This document shows positions 20,709 to 31,315 of a stretch of 64,000 nucleotides of DNA, one piece after another (the stretch's first letter is position 1; each line of letters starts with the position of its first letter). This DNA is from Chitinophaga pinensis (GTDB taxonomy: Bacteria; Bacteroidota; Bacteroidia; UKL13-3). The position numbers and the translations under genes are program-made. Below the pieces are notes generated by a model. That model ran no database searches, was not told the origin of the DNA, and was given only the letters and a program-made list of their open reading frames with translations. The stretch is taken from positions 1 through 64,000 of the forward strand of contig CAMARW010000009.1 of the NCBI GenBank assembly GCA_945860865.1, given 5' to 3'.

Positions 20709-21944
20709 TTATTCAAACTCTGCTTCAAGAATTCTGCGCACTTCTTGCACAGTTTCCTCTTCTAGCTCAGTTCTGCGCACCAACTCTTCATTGGGAACTT
20801 GTAAAACACTTTTAGCAGTATCTAACCCAATTCCTTTTAATTCGTCGATAATCCAGCTATCTATTTCATCTGTAAATTCATCTAAGTCGATATCTTCCTC
20901 TTCTGTTTCAGCTTCACGGTAAACATCAATTTCGTATCCAGCTAATTTACCTGCCAATTTAATATTATGCCCACCTTTACCGATAGCCAAAGAAACTTGG
21001 TCGGGTTTTAAAAATACCGAAACGCGTTTTTTGTTTTCGTCTATTTTAATAGAAGAAACTTTAGCCGGACTCAAAGCTCTTTGAACCAACAAACTTGGGT
21101 TTCCGGTATAGTTAATTACGTCAATATTTTCATTTCTAAGTTCACGAACGATGCCATGAATACGGGAGCCCTTCATGCCCACACAAGCACCTACGGGATC
21201 AATTCTATCATCGTAGCTTTCTACAGCAACTTTGGCTCTTTCTCCTGGTTCTCTAACTACATTTTTGATGCTTATTAAGCCATCAATAATTTCGGGAACT
21301 TCTTGTTCAAATAATCTTTCTAAGAAAACACCAGCAGTTCTGCTTAAAATAATTCTTGGGTTGCCATTGTGCATTTCTACTTTAAGCACAACTGAGCGAA
21401 TAGCATCTCCTTTTTTGTAAAAATCTGCTGGAATCATTTCAGTTTTTGGAAGAATAAGTTCGTTGCCTTCATCATCCAATACCATAATCTCTTTTTTCCA
21501 GATTTGATATACTTCACCTGCAATAATTTCGCCAACTCTGTCTTTATATTTTTTGTAGAATTCGTCTTTTTCTAATTCTAAAACTTTAGATAAAAGGGTT
21601 TGACGAGCAGATAATACAGCTCTTCTACCAAAAATTTGTAAGCCAACTTCTTGGGTTACATCTTCTCCAATTTCAAAATCGGGTTCTATTTTTACGGCAT
21701 CAGAATAAGCTATCTGCGTATTTTCATCTTCCACTTCGCCATCATGCACAATGTTTCTATTGTGCCAAATTTCTAAATCTCCCGATTTATCGTTAATAAT
21801 TACGTCAAAATTTTCGTCGCTGTTGTAACGTTTACGAAGCATGCCTCTAAACACATCTTCCAACACGCGCTGCATGGTTGCGCGGTCTATGTTTTTGAAC
21901 TCTTTAAACTCACTAAAGGAGTCTATCAATCCTACACTGTGCAT
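20709..21944 (-). CDS. nusA: Transcription termination/antitermination factor NusA
   Basis: DPVGACVGMKGSRIHGIVRELRNENIDVI and KH domain AIGKGGHNIKLAGKLAGYEIDV. Confidence 0.97.
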   Translation of the reverse strand: MHSVGLIDSFSEFKEFKNIDRATMQRVLEDVFRGMLRKRYNSDENFDVIINDKSGDLEIWHNRNIVHDGEVEDENTQIAYSDAVKIEPDFEIGEDVTQEVGLQIFGRRAVLSARQTLLSKVLELEKDEFYKKYKDRVGEIIAGEVYQIWKKEIMVLDDEGNELILPKTEMIPADFYKKGDAIRSVVLKVEMHNGNPRIILSRTAGVFLERLFEQEVPEIIDGLISIKNVVREPGERAKVAVESYDDRIDPVGACVGMKGSRIHGIVRELRNENIDVINYTGNPSLLVQRALSPAKVSSIKIDENKKRVSVFLKPDQVSLAIGKGGHNIKLAGKLAGYEIDVYREAETEEEDIDLDEFTDEIDSWIIDELKGIGLDTAKSVLQVPNEELVRRTELEEETVQEVRRILEAEFE

Positions 21945-21963
21945 ATTCTCTAAATTTTAAATT

Positions 21964-22428
21964 TTAATTAAATGAAACCATTACCAAGGAAGTTTCTATA
22001 TCTGCTAATACAATCTCTTTTATTACAGGCTCCTTGGCGTTGTAAGCTTTTTTCTTGTCTTTTAAATGTAAGGTAAGTACCCCATTAGCAAATGCAATTA
22101 ATTTCCCTAATAATTCTGTTTTTGCTTTTAAGGTAATTTGCAATTCTCTGCCAACATGTTTGGGATATTGCCTTTCTAATAATAGCGGCTTATCTATACC
22201 CGGCGACGAAACTTCTAGTTTGTAGGGGGTGTCTCCAAAATCTAATTCGTCTAATTTGTTAGATAGGTGTTTATTCAATTTCCTGCATTGCTCAATCGTT
22301 AGCGATTCATCGCTATCAATCATTACCAATAGCTTTCCTCCACTGGGTTTGTAATCAATGTCTACAATAAAAACAGAGGGTTCTAAAACCTCCGCACTCC
22401 ACTCTTTTAGCTGTTCTACAATTTGCAT
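21964..22428 (-). CDS. rimP: Ribosome maturation factor RimP
   Basis: Position in rimP-nusA-infB; YKLEVSSPGIDKPLL. ATG at 22428 preferred over the ORF-track start because the upstream part overlaps a terminator. Confidence 0.9.
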   Translation of the reverse strand: MQIVEQLKEWSAEVLEPSVFIVDIDYKPSGGKLLVMIDSDESLTIEQCRKLNKHLSNKLDELDFGDTPYKLEVSSPGIDKPLLLERQYPKHVGRELQITLKAKTELLGKLIAFANGVLTLHLKDKKKAYNAKEPVIKEIVLADIETSLVMVSFN

Positions 22429-22429
22429 A

Positions 22430-22462
22430 GTTAACAAAAGAGGGGACTTTTGGTCCCCTCTT
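22430..22462 (-). terminator. Rho-independent terminator of the upstream prolyl oligopeptidase gene
   Basis: Minus strand AAGAGGGGAC-CAAAA-GTCCCCTCTTTTGTT (arms 22438-22447 and 22453-22462). Confidence 0.8.
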
Positions 22463-22537
22463 AATCTCATAATAACTTTACAAATATAGCTAATTACAAC
22501 TGAGTTGCAAGCAAAATTTAACTTTTATAATCTAAAC

Positions 22538-24685
22538 CTATTTTGTGTGGTGTAAAATAAATCCAAACATATCTGCCGCATCCTCAATCAATTTGGCTGT
22601 TGGTTTACCTGCTCCATGTCCGGCTTTGGTATCTATCCTAATTAGCACTGGGCTCTCTTTAGCAAACTCACTTGCTTGCAGGGTGGCAGCAAATTTAAAA
22701 GAATGCGCAGGAACCACCCTATCGTCGTGGTCGGCTGTCATAATTAAGGTAGCAGGATATTTTACGTCCTTTTTCACATTGTGTAAAGGCGAGTATTTAA
22801 TGAGGTATTCAAACTGTTCTTTGTCCTCGCTGCTACCGTATTCTACAGCCCAACCCCAGCCAATGGTAAATTTGTGGTAACGCAACATATCTAGCACGCC
22901 CACTGCGGGTATGGCAGCGGCAAATAATTCTGGTCTTTGGGTCATACAAGCGCCTACTAATAGTCCGCCATTAGAGCCCCCATGAATAGCTAAATGTTTG
23001 CTACTGGTATATTTTTCGGCAATTAAAAATTCTGCTGCGGCAATAAAATCATCAAATACATTTTGCTTTTTTGCTAACATACCTGCTTTATGCCAATCTT
23101 CTCCATACTCGCCCCCACCGCGTAAATTAGCAATTACATAAATACCACCTTGCTCCATAAACGCTAACCTCGAAATGCTAAAAGAAGGCGTGAGGCTGAT
23201 ATTAAAACCGCCATAACCATATAATAAAGTAGGATTATTTCCGTCTAATTTTAATCCTTTTTTGTGAATAATAAACATCGGAATTTTAGTACCATCCTTA
23301 CTCGAATAAAATACTTGTTTGGTTTCAAATGCTTCCGTATTAAATGGATATTTTACTTCTTTGAGCCAGTCTGTTTGGGTTCCTTCGTTTATATTGTATA
23401 GTTTTATTTTACTTGGTTCAGTAAAAGAAACAAAATTATAGCTTATAATATTTTCTCCTTTATTGGTGCCAGATAAGCCAACAGTGCCAATACCCGGAAG
23501 GTCTATGTTGTGCAATAATTTCCCTTTAATATCAAAATGTTTTAACCTATTGCTGGCATCTACCAAAAAGGAAGCTATTAAATGGGTTTCGTTGGCAATC
23601 ACTACGTTTTCCAGTAAGTTATCGCCTTCAGGAATAATGCTTATCCAGTTTTGTACCTCTGTTTTTTTAGGGTTTATGGCCACTAGCTTGTATTTAGGTG
23701 CATTTAAATCGGTTCTAACCAAAATATTATCACCCTCATTCCCTACAATATCAAAATTATTTTCGAAGCCTTTGCAGAGTATAGAGAAACCTGCCTGACT
23801 TATTTTTTGACTTGGGTTTAGACCAGATAAGTCTTTTACCCAAATTTCGTTGCCCGATGTGCCTTCAGAAATATTTATAAACAGGAAGCGTTCATCATCT
23901 GTAATGCCTGCGTTAAAATAGCGCAAGGGATTTTTCTTGTCTTCAAATACAAGTACATCTTCACTTTGGTCTGAACCAAGATTATGATAATATATTTTCA
24001 TAAACTCGTTCTGGTTACTGAAGTCTTTTCCTTTGGCAGGTTCATCGTACCTGCTATAAAAAAAGCCATTTCCCAACCAGGTGGCTCCACTAAATTTAAC
24101 CCAATTTATTTGGTCTTTAATTTTAGTTTTATTGGCTACATCCATGATAAAAATCTCATTCCAATCACTACCAGATTTGGCTATACCCACGGCTGCATAT
24201 TGGTGGTTTTTGCTAAAGCTTAAACTTGCTAAAGAAACCGTTCCGTCATCCGATAATTTATTGGGGTCTAAGAAAATTTCGGCATTTTGGTAGTTGTTTA
24301 AATCTTTGGTTCTATATAATACACTCTGGTTTTGTAAGCCATCATTTTTATAAAAATAATAATAATCGCCTTCTTTGGTTGGCGAGCTATATTTGGCATA
24401 ATTCCAGATTTCTGTGAGGCGTTTTTTAAGGGCGCTTCTGCTTTCAATTTGCGCTAAGTAATCAGTTGTAACCTTATTTTGGTTTTGCACCCATTGCAAT
24501 ACCTCGGGGGCGGTATCGTTTTCTAGCCAGCGGTAAGGATCAGAAATTTGGGTGCCAAAATAATTGTCGGTGGTGCTATCCTGCGCACTTGTTGGCAAAC
24601 TTTGTAGTTTTATTTCTTGTTTGTTCATGTTTGTTTGGCAGGCCGATAAAGTTAATAGTCCTGCTATAATTAAACTTGTTTTCAT
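22538..24685 (-). CDS. Prolyl oligopeptidase family (S9) serine peptidase, probable lipoprotein
   Basis: GGSNGGLLVG nucleophile elbow, DHDDRVVPAHSFK, KAGHGAG; lipobox LLTLSACQ. Confidence 0.93.
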   Translation of the reverse strand: MKTSLIIAGLLTLSACQTNMNKQEIKLQSLPTSAQDSTTDNYFGTQISDPYRWLENDTAPEVLQWVQNQNKVTTDYLAQIESRSALKKRLTEIWNYAKYSSPTKEGDYYYFYKNDGLQNQSVLYRTKDLNNYQNAEIFLDPNKLSDDGTVSLASLSFSKNHQYAAVGIAKSGSDWNEIFIMDVANKTKIKDQINWVKFSGATWLGNGFFYSRYDEPAKGKDFSNQNEFMKIYYHNLGSDQSEDVLVFEDKKNPLRYFNAGITDDERFLFINISEGTSGNEIWVKDLSGLNPSQKISQAGFSILCKGFENNFDIVGNEGDNILVRTDLNAPKYKLVAINPKKTEVQNWISIIPEGDNLLENVVIANETHLIASFLVDASNRLKHFDIKGKLLHNIDLPGIGTVGLSGTNKGENIISYNFVSFTEPSKIKLYNINEGTQTDWLKEVKYPFNTEAFETKQVFYSSKDGTKIPMFIIHKKGLKLDGNNPTLLYGYGGFNISLTPSFSISRLAFMEQGGIYVIANLRGGGEYGEDWHKAGMLAKKQNVFDDFIAAAEFLIAEKYTSSKHLAIHGGSNGGLLVGACMTQRPELFAAAIPAVGVLDMLRYHKFTIGWGWAVEYGSSEDKEQFEYLIKYSPLHNVKKDVKYPATLIMTADHDDRVVPAHSFKFAATLQASEFAKESPVLIRIDTKAGHGAGKPTAKLIEDAADMFGFILHHTK

Positions 24686-24854
24686 GCATATTTTTTTTCG
24701 AAAATAAGCCAAATTTGAGCACTTTTACTACAATATTTTTTGATGAAAATTGCTTTTCGTTCAGACTAAATCAAAATAAACTTTTCTTTATTTTTTGTTA
24801 AAGGTTTGCAATTAATTTAAAGAACCACTTTATTGCCAATTGAAACAAAAAAAC

Positions 24855-25412
24855 ATGAAAAAATTTACAATTAAATTGGCAATCATTGCCATGGCATTAT
24901 TTGCCAATTTTGCGGCTAAGGCCCAAGTAGAATTTTACCATTCTCTAGGTGGAGCGGCTTATTCTTCAATCAATTCGGGCGGAGGATACGCAATTGGCTA
25001 CTCTCCTCGTTTAAACCTAACAGAATTATCTGATGAAGTTAGTGTTTCTGTAGGTTCTCACGTTGGCTTAGGTTTTTCTATGTCGGCAAACTCTCAAACT
25101 GGTGGAAGCGGAAGTTTTGTATTGGATTTACCTTTGGTGGCCGAATTAAATTTTGGACATGCTAGCAGTGAAAATTCATCGGTGGGTTTTGGAGGCTTTG
25201 TAGGAGCTGGTTTTGGTTTTAATAGAATGAGTTATTCAGATAATTTTGGTTCTGACAGCAGAAGTGCTACTGGTTTAGTATTAAATGGTGGTTTTAGAAC
25301 TAATTTAATTAGAGAACAATCTGTTACTTTGAGGATTTCATATATGTTAGCTTCAGATGGTAAAGGAGATATTTTTGGTCTTGGTTTATTATATAACCTC
25401 GGCGATTTTTAG
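24855..25412 (+). CDS. Small outer-membrane beta-barrel-like hypothetical protein
   Basis: Signal peptide ending AKAQ, then Gly/Ser-rich alternating strands to terminal FGLGLLYNLGDF; ATG at 24855 preferred. Confidence 0.6.
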   Translation: MKKFTIKLAIIAMALFANFAAKAQVEFYHSLGGAAYSSINSGGGYAIGYSPRLNLTELSDEVSVSVGSHVGLGFSMSANSQTGGSGSFVLDLPLVAELNFGHASSENSSVGFGGFVGAGFGFNRMSYSDNFGSDSRSATGLVLNGGFRTNLIREQSVTLRISYMLASDGKGDIFGLGLLYNLGDF

Positions 25413-25434
25413 TTAGAAATCTTACATAAAAAAA

Positions 25435-25468
25435 GGGCAGTATAACTTAGTTATGCTGCCCTTTTTTT
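25435..25468. terminator. Bidirectional terminator between convergent genes
   Basis: GGGCAGTATAAC-TTA-GTTATGCTGCCC followed by T-run and preceded by A-run. Confidence 0.88.
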
Positions 25469-25482
25469 GTAATAAGCAAATA

Positions 25483-26091
25483 CTATAAAGCTGCTTCGTA
25501 TCTGCGGCTTACTTCGTCCCAGTTAATTACACTCCAGAAGGCTGTCATGTAATCTGGTCTGCGGTTTTGGTAATGCAAATAATAGGCATGCTCCCAAACA
25601 TCGCAACCCATAATTGGCGTTCCCGGACATTCAGCAATATCCATTAAAGGATTATCTTGGTTGGGTGTAGAGCAAACACATAAAGTTTTATCTGCTTTTA
25701 CGCATAACCAAGCCCAGCCCGAACCAAAACGAGTGGCACCTGCCTTGTTAAAATCTTCTTTAAATTTATCCCAACCACCTAATTGGCTTGTAATGGCATC
25801 CATTAATTTGCCGCTAGGCATGCCGACTGCGTTAGGCGCCATAATACTCCAAAAAAGACTGTGGTTAAAATGTCCACCGCCATTGTTGCGCACCGCCATT
25901 GGATATTTGCTTATATTTTTGCAAATATCTTCAATGCTTGCGTTTTCGCCATCTGTGCCGGCAAGGGCAGCGTTTAGGTTAGTAACGTAAGCGTTGTGGT
26001 GCTTGCTATGATGGATTTCCATGGTGCGCGCATCTATATGCGGCTCCAATGCAGTGTACTCGTATGCGAGTTTTGGTAATTCAAATGCCAT
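25483..26091 (-). CDS. Superoxide dismutase (Fe/Mn)
   Basis: [43 protein letters not shown]. Confidence 0.97.
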   Translation of the reverse strand: MAFELPKLAYEYTALEPHIDARTMEIHHSKHHNAYVTNLNAALAGTDGENASIEDICKNISKYPMAVRNNGGGHFNHSLFWSIMAPNAVGMPSGKLMDAITSQLGGWDKFKEDFNKAGATRFGSGWAWLCVKADKTLCVCSTPNQDNPLMDIAECPGTPIMGCDVWEHAYYLHYQNRRPDYMTAFWSVINWDEVSRRYEAAL

Positions 26092-26163
26092 AATTTTTTT
26101 ATTGTTTAGAATTGCGAATATAGATAGAAACACCTTGTGTGGAACAAAGTTTTTTTTACATAT

Positions 26164-26607
26164 TTACCGTAATTTTTTAAAAAAAGCCTTCAATAACGCC
26201 TCCGATTCTTGTGCCATTATGCCGGCCCTTACTTGGGTTTTGGGGTGCATTATATCCATATTGTGGTGCGTAAAACCACGTTTTTTATCGGCTGAGCCAA
26301 AAACCAACGCTGCTGGTTTTGACCAAAAGATGGCGCCAGCGCACATAATACAGGGCTCTAGCGTAACATATAAGGTGCAATCTGTGAGATATTTTGCGCC
26401 TAAATAATTGGCCGCAGCTGTTATGGCTTGCATCTCGGCATGGGCCGTTACATCGTTTAATTGCTCTGTTAAATTATGGCCTTTACCAATAATGGTATTG
26501 TTACAAACCACCACGGCCCCTACTGGCACTTCGCCCAAATCATAGGCTTTTTGGGCTTCTTTTAGCGCCTCCCGCATAAACCACTCATCAGTAAATAACT
26601 CTTCCAT
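26164..26607 (-). CDS. tadA: tRNA-specific adenosine deaminase / nucleoside deaminase
   Basis: HAEMQAI and PCIMCAGAI deaminase motifs. Confidence 0.9.
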   Translation of the reverse strand: MEELFTDEWFMREALKEAQKAYDLGEVPVGAVVVCNNTIIGKGHNLTEQLNDVTAHAEMQAITAAANYLGAKYLTDCTLYVTLEPCIMCAGAIFWSKPAALVFGSADKKRGFTHHNMDIMHPKTQVRAGIMAQESEALLKAFFKKLR

Positions 26608-26722
26608 GCGTCAAAATTATAGTAATGTGAGTAGAATGTTGCTTCAATGATTTATTTCTTTCATATTTTAACGTAAAATTGCGTAATTGTAATTCATTCT
26701 ATTAATATAAACTGTATAAAAA

Positions 26723-27970
26723 ATGGCTAATAAATACACCTTATCTTTTGCCTGTTTTTGTTTATTGTTTTTCAGCTATTGTGATAAACCCAAACAGCAG
26801 CCACCAGCGCAAAAACCCAATGAAAACATCACCTTAGAATTGGGTGATCCTGTGGAAACACTTCCAGCAAATACCAATTATAAACCTGCCTTTACTGGGC
26901 AAACAAGAGTGGGTAGCTTGGTAACAAAAACCAAGTATCAACACAAAATTATTACATCACAATTGAGCAGTCCTTGGGGTATTGCACCTTTACCAAATGG
27001 CAAATTTTTGGTAACAGAAAAGGGAGGCAATATGCGCATGGTTACAGAAGAAGGTGCAGTTAGTGCTCCCATATCTGGCATTCCGGCAGTAAATTCAGCT
27101 GGACAAGGAGGTTTATTAGGCCTATTGGTTGACCCAAGTTTTGGTTCGAACCGAATGGTTTATTGGGCTTTTTCGGAGAATGCAACAGGTGGTACTACTA
27201 CAGCCATAGCTAAGGGTAAACTTTCTGAAGACGAAACTACGATGACCAATGTGGTGGTTATTTACAGGGCCAATTCGGCACATAGCTCTAGCTTGCATTT
27301 TGGCGCGCGCATAGTGATGGATGTAAGTAGAAATCTGCTTATTTGCTTGGGCGAAAGATCTAGCATGTCTACCCGTGTTTTGGCGCAAAGTGTGGCAAGC
27401 AGTTGGGGTAAAATTATACGTATTAACTTAGATGGAGCGGCAGCAGCAGGTAACCCAACTTTTGCTGGCGCTGGCGCATTGCCAGAATTGTATAGTATTG
27501 GGCATAGAAACCCGCAGGGTTTAGCCATACATCCAGAAAATGGCGAGCTTTGGTTAGGCGAATTTGGTCCGAGGGGTGGCGATGAGATTAATTTTATTGA
27601 GCCAGGTAAAAACCATGGGTGGCCAGTGATTACCTATGGGATAGAGTATGGCGGGCAAACAATAGGCGATGGTATCCAGCAAAAAGTTGGTATGGAGCAA
27701 CCTGTTTATTATTGGGATCCGTCTGTTTCGCCTAGTGGTATGACATTTTACAAGGGTAATAAAATACCAGAATGGCAAAATAATTTGTTTGTAGGGGCCT
27801 TGAGCGGAACGCATATTGTGCGTTTGCATATTCAAAATAGAAAAGTGTTGGGCGAGGAGCGTTTGTTAAGATCCGAAAACCAAAGGTTTAGAGACATTAC
27901 ACAAGGTTTAAACGGAGCTCTTTACGCTGTAACAGACGCGGGCAGGTTGTATAAAATTGATAAGGAGTAG
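26723..27970 (+). CDS. PQQ-dependent sugar dehydrogenase (glucose/sorbosone dehydrogenase family)
   Basis: SPWGIAPLPNGKFLVTEK, GGLLGLLVDPSF, GHRNPQGLAIHPENGELWLGEFGPRGGDEIN, ENQRFRDITQG. Confidence 0.93.
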   Translation: MANKYTLSFACFCLLFFSYCDKPKQQPPAQKPNENITLELGDPVETLPANTNYKPAFTGQTRVGSLVTKTKYQHKIITSQLSSPWGIAPLPNGKFLVTEKGGNMRMVTEEGAVSAPISGIPAVNSAGQGGLLGLLVDPSFGSNRMVYWAFSENATGGTTTAIAKGKLSEDETTMTNVVVIYRANSAHSSSLHFGARIVMDVSRNLLICLGERSSMSTRVLAQSVASSWGKIIRINLDGAAAAGNPTFAGAGALPELYSIGHRNPQGLAIHPENGELWLGEFGPRGGDEINFIEPGKNHGWPVITYGIEYGGQTIGDGIQQKVGMEQPVYYWDPSVSPSGMTFYKGNKIPEWQNNLFVGALSGTHIVRLHIQNRKVLGEERLLRSENQRFRDITQGLNGALYAVTDAGRLYKIDKE

Positions 27971-28042
27971 GAAACTTTTTTTTAGCTCCTATTACTTTCC
28001 TAAATTGCAGCCCCAATTAGTTTTTTAAAGGGCGATAATATT

Positions 28043-29803
28043 ATGTACAGAACAAATACATGTGGCGAATTAAGGCTTGCAGATGCAGGTAAACGGGTAA
28101 CTTTGTGTGGTTGGTTGCAAAAGGGCAGAGATTTGGGCGGCATGACTTTCATTGATTTGCGTGATAGATACGGCCTTATACAGCTGGCTTTTAACATGGA
28201 AACCAATGCCGAAATATGCGAAAAGGCACGTAAATTGGGTAGAGAATTTGTTTTGCAAGTGAGTGGTTTGGTGAAAGAGCGCGAAAGCAAAAACCTGCAA
28301 ATGCCTACTGGCGAAATTGAAATTATTGTAGATGAGTTATTGGTTTTAAATGAGGCTAAAACACCTCCTTTTACGATAGAAGATAATACAGATGGTGGCG
28401 ACGACCTGCGCATGAAATACAGGTATTTAGATTTACGTCGTGCACCCGTTAGAAATAACATGTTGTTAAGGCATAAAATGGCCCAACAAACCCGAGCCTA
28501 TTTAGATGCCCAAGATTTTACCGAGGTGGAAACTCCCGTTCTAATTAAATCTACTCCAGAAGGTGCCAGAGATTTTGTGGTTCCTAGTAGAATGAATCCA
28601 GGACAGTTTTATGCTTTGCCTCAATCTCCACAAACCTTTAAGCAATTGCTTATGGTGGCGGGTTTAGATAGGTACTACCAAATTGTAAAGTGTTTTAGAG
28701 ACGAGGATTTACGTGCAGATAGACAACCCGAGTTTACGCAAATAGATTGCGAAATGAGCTTTGTAGAGCAAGAAGATGTGCTAAATATGTTTGAGGGATT
28801 GGTGAAACATTTGTTTCAATCGGTGAAAGACATATCGATTCCAGAAGTGCCGCGAATGACCTACGCTGATGCTATGGAGTTTTATGGTTCAGACAAACCA
28901 GATACGCGCTTCGATATGCGTTTTGTTACACTTAATAATACAGCTAATAATTTAGTTGCGGGCAAAGATTTTAAAGTTTTTGAGGAGGCAGAGTTAGTGG
29001 TTGCTATTTGTGCAAAAGGCTGTGCCAGTTACACCAGAAAGCAATTAGATGAGTTAACAGATTTTGTAAAAAAGCCCCAAATTGGTGCTACTGGTTTAGT
29101 TTATGCACGTGTTAATGAAGATGGTACTATTAAATCATCGGTAGATAAATTCTATGATGAAACAGCTTTGCAGGCTTGGGGTAAAGCAACTGGGGCTGAA
29201 CCCAATGATTTGATTTTAATTTTGGCTGGTTCAGACCAAAAAACCAGAAAAGCCATGAACGAGTTGCGCCTAGAAATGGGAACTCGCTTGGGCTTGCGTA
29301 ACAAAGATGTTTTTGCTTGCTTGTGGGTATTAGATTTTCCATTGTTAGAATACAGCGAAGAAGAAAATAGATATTTTGCCATGCACCATCCATTTACATC
29401 GCCTAAGCCGGAAGATGTGGCTTTATTAAGTGCGGGTAAATTGGGTTTGGTTAGAGCCAATGCCTATGATTTAGTTATTAATGGTGTTGAAGTAGGAGGT
29501 GGTTCTGTGCGTATTTTTAACAAAGAACTGCAAGCCCAAATGTTTGAAGTTTTAGGTTTTACCAAAGAGGAGGCTCAAAATCAATTTGGATTTTTAATGA
29601 ATGCTTTTGAATATGGCGCACCTCCACATGCCGGATTAGCCTTTGGTTTTGATAGGTTATGCTCTTTATTTGGTGGTGCAGAAAGTATCAGAGATTTTAT
29701 TGCTTTCCCTAAAAATAATTCGGGCAGAGATGTTATGATTGATGGTCCGAGTGCCATAGATGAAAAACAATTGAACGAGTTGCATATAGCCTTAAAAAAG
29801 TAA
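28043..29803 (+). CDS. aspS: Aspartate--tRNA ligase
   Basis: [63 protein letters not shown]. Confidence 0.98.
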   Translation: MYRTNTCGELRLADAGKRVTLCGWLQKGRDLGGMTFIDLRDRYGLIQLAFNMETNAEICEKARKLGREFVLQVSGLVKERESKNLQMPTGEIEIIVDELLVLNEAKTPPFTIEDNTDGGDDLRMKYRYLDLRRAPVRNNMLLRHKMAQQTRAYLDAQDFTEVETPVLIKSTPEGARDFVVPSRMNPGQFYALPQSPQTFKQLLMVAGLDRYYQIVKCFRDEDLRADRQPEFTQIDCEMSFVEQEDVLNMFEGLVKHLFQSVKDISIPEVPRMTYADAMEFYGSDKPDTRFDMRFVTLNNTANNLVAGKDFKVFEEAELVVAICAKGCASYTRKQLDELTDFVKKPQIGATGLVYARVNEDGTIKSSVDKFYDETALQAWGKATGAEPNDLILILAGSDQKTRKAMNELRLEMGTRLGLRNKDVFACLWVLDFPLLEYSEEENRYFAMHHPFTSPKPEDVALLSAGKLGLVRANAYDLVINGVEVGGGSVRIFNKELQAQMFEVLGFTKEEAQNQFGFLMNAFEYGAPPHAGLAFGFDRLCSLFGGAESIRDFIAFPKNNSGRDVMIDGPSAIDEKQLNELHIALKK

Positions 29804-29948
29804 AATATGCTTAGGTTGAAAGAGTGTGGACTTTTTTCTCACAATTAGGATTCTTTTGAGCGCGGCTTTAAATGATTGCTATTGTTGAGTTTTATAGAAA
29901 TGAATGCGCAAAAAAGGGTCTTTTGAATCAGTTCAAAAAAATGGCAGC

Positions 29949-29979
29949 TTTGAAAAGTTGCGGGGATGGGTTATTTTTA
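29949..29979 (+). promoter_or_regulatory. Candidate Bacteroidota promoter for the DUF3127 gene
   Basis: TTTG (29949-29952), 19-nt spacer, TATTTTTA (29972-29979; 7/8 to TAnnTTTG). Confidence 0.5.
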
Positions 29980-30001
29980 TAAACTAAAATAAAAGATTGA
30001 T

Positions 30002-30391
30002 ATGGCTTTAGACATTACAGGCAAAATTATTCAAATATTGCCAAGCACTACTGGAACCAGCAAAGCTGGAAAAGATTGGGTAAAACAAGAATTTATTGTG
30101 GAAACACAAGAAGCTTATCCAAAGAAAATTTGCATAGGTTTAATGGGTGAAAAGGTCCAAGAACTAAAGAAATATACCACTGGCAATGAGGTAAAAGTTT
30201 CATTAAACATAGAATCTCGCGAGTACCAAGGAAAATGGTATACCAATATTAATGCTTGGCGTATAGAACCAGGTAGCGCAAGTGGCGCTCCTACTGGCCA
30301 AAGCGCTAATAATGAAGAAAATTTTGGTTCGCAAGAAACGTCAGAACCCAGCTATTCGCAAGAAAGTAGCACAGATGATTTACCCTTCTAG
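30002..30391 (+). CDS. DUF3127 family protein, OB-fold-like with SSB-like C-terminal tip
   Basis: ITGKIIQILPSTTGTSKAGKDWVKQEFIVETQ...GNEVKVSLNIESREYQGKWYTNINAWRIE, Ser/Asn/Gln-rich linker, terminal STDDLPF. Confidence 0.8.
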   Translation: MALDITGKIIQILPSTTGTSKAGKDWVKQEFIVETQEAYPKKICIGLMGEKVQELKKYTTGNEVKVSLNIESREYQGKWYTNINAWRIEPGSASGAPTGQSANNEENFGSQETSEPSYSQESSTDDLPF

Positions 30392-30400
30392 GATACTAAT

Positions 30401-31312
30401 TTGATACATTACTTAAGCCATGCAGAAATAGACCAAGCCAAGTGGGATCTCTGTTTAGAGCAATCCCCTAATGGTTTAGTTTATGGGTTTAGTTGGTATT
30501 TAAATATTGCTTCGCCCCAATGGGAAGCTTTAATTTTAGACGATTACCTTGCGGTGATGCCTTTAACAGCTCACCGCAAGTTTTTTATTTGGTATTTAAG
30601 TCAGCCCTTCTTTACGCAGCAATTAGGCATATTTACTAAGCAAGCTGTATCACAAGAAATTTTACAAAGCTTTTTACAGGCTATTCCAGCTAAATTTAGG
30701 TTTATAGACATTCAGCTAAATGAACAAAATCAGCTGTTAAACCCAAAGATTAAAATGCGTAAAAGGCGAAACTATGTGCTAGACCTAGCCAAGCCTTATG
30801 ATAAAATTACTAAAGAGTATAATACGCAAAGTAAGCGCAATTTAAAGAAGGCTAAAAAGTATGAATTGCTTATTCAGAGTATTAGTACTTCTGAAACCGT
30901 TTCTTTTTATAAATTACATAAAGCACTGAGCACAAAAGGTGTAAAAGAAGCTGATTACCAGCGTTTGCAGCAATTGATGGATAAAGCATCCGAACAACAA
31001 AAAATTATTTGCAAGGGAGTGTTCGATAAATCTGGGGAACTTTTGGCTGCAGGTGCATTTTTAGCGCACAAAAATAGAATTATATTCTTATTGGGAAATG
31101 GTTCTGAGCTTGGGAAAGAAAAGGGCGCCATGACTTACCTCATGGATAACATCATTTTTCTTTTTTCTGACCATCGCATGATATTAGATTTTGAAGGCTC
31201 CGAAATTGAGGGTATTGCAAGATTCTTTAGGAGTTTTGGTGCCGAAAAAAGAAATTACTACCGATACAAACTCAATCGCTTACCATGGATTTTGCGATTA
31301 TTTAAAAATTAA
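30401..31312 (+). CDS. FemAB/GNAT-like acyltransferase-fold protein
   Basis: RNLKKAKKYELLIQ...GELLAAGAFLAHKNRIIFLLGNGSELGKEKGAMTYLMDNII...LDFEGSEIEGIARFFRSFGAEKRNY. Confidence 0.65.
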   Translation: MIHYLSHAEIDQAKWDLCLEQSPNGLVYGFSWYLNIASPQWEALILDDYLAVMPLTAHRKFFIWYLSQPFFTQQLGIFTKQAVSQEILQSFLQAIPAKFRFIDIQLNEQNQLLNPKIKMRKRRNYVLDLAKPYDKITKEYNTQSKRNLKKAKKYELLIQSISTSETVSFYKLHKALSTKGVKEADYQRLQQLMDKASEQQKIICKGVFDKSGELLAAGAFLAHKNRIIFLLGNGSELGKEKGAMTYLMDNIIFLFSDHRMILDFEGSEIEGIARFFRSFGAEKRNYYRYKLNRLPWILRLFKN

Positions 31313-31315
31313 GTT

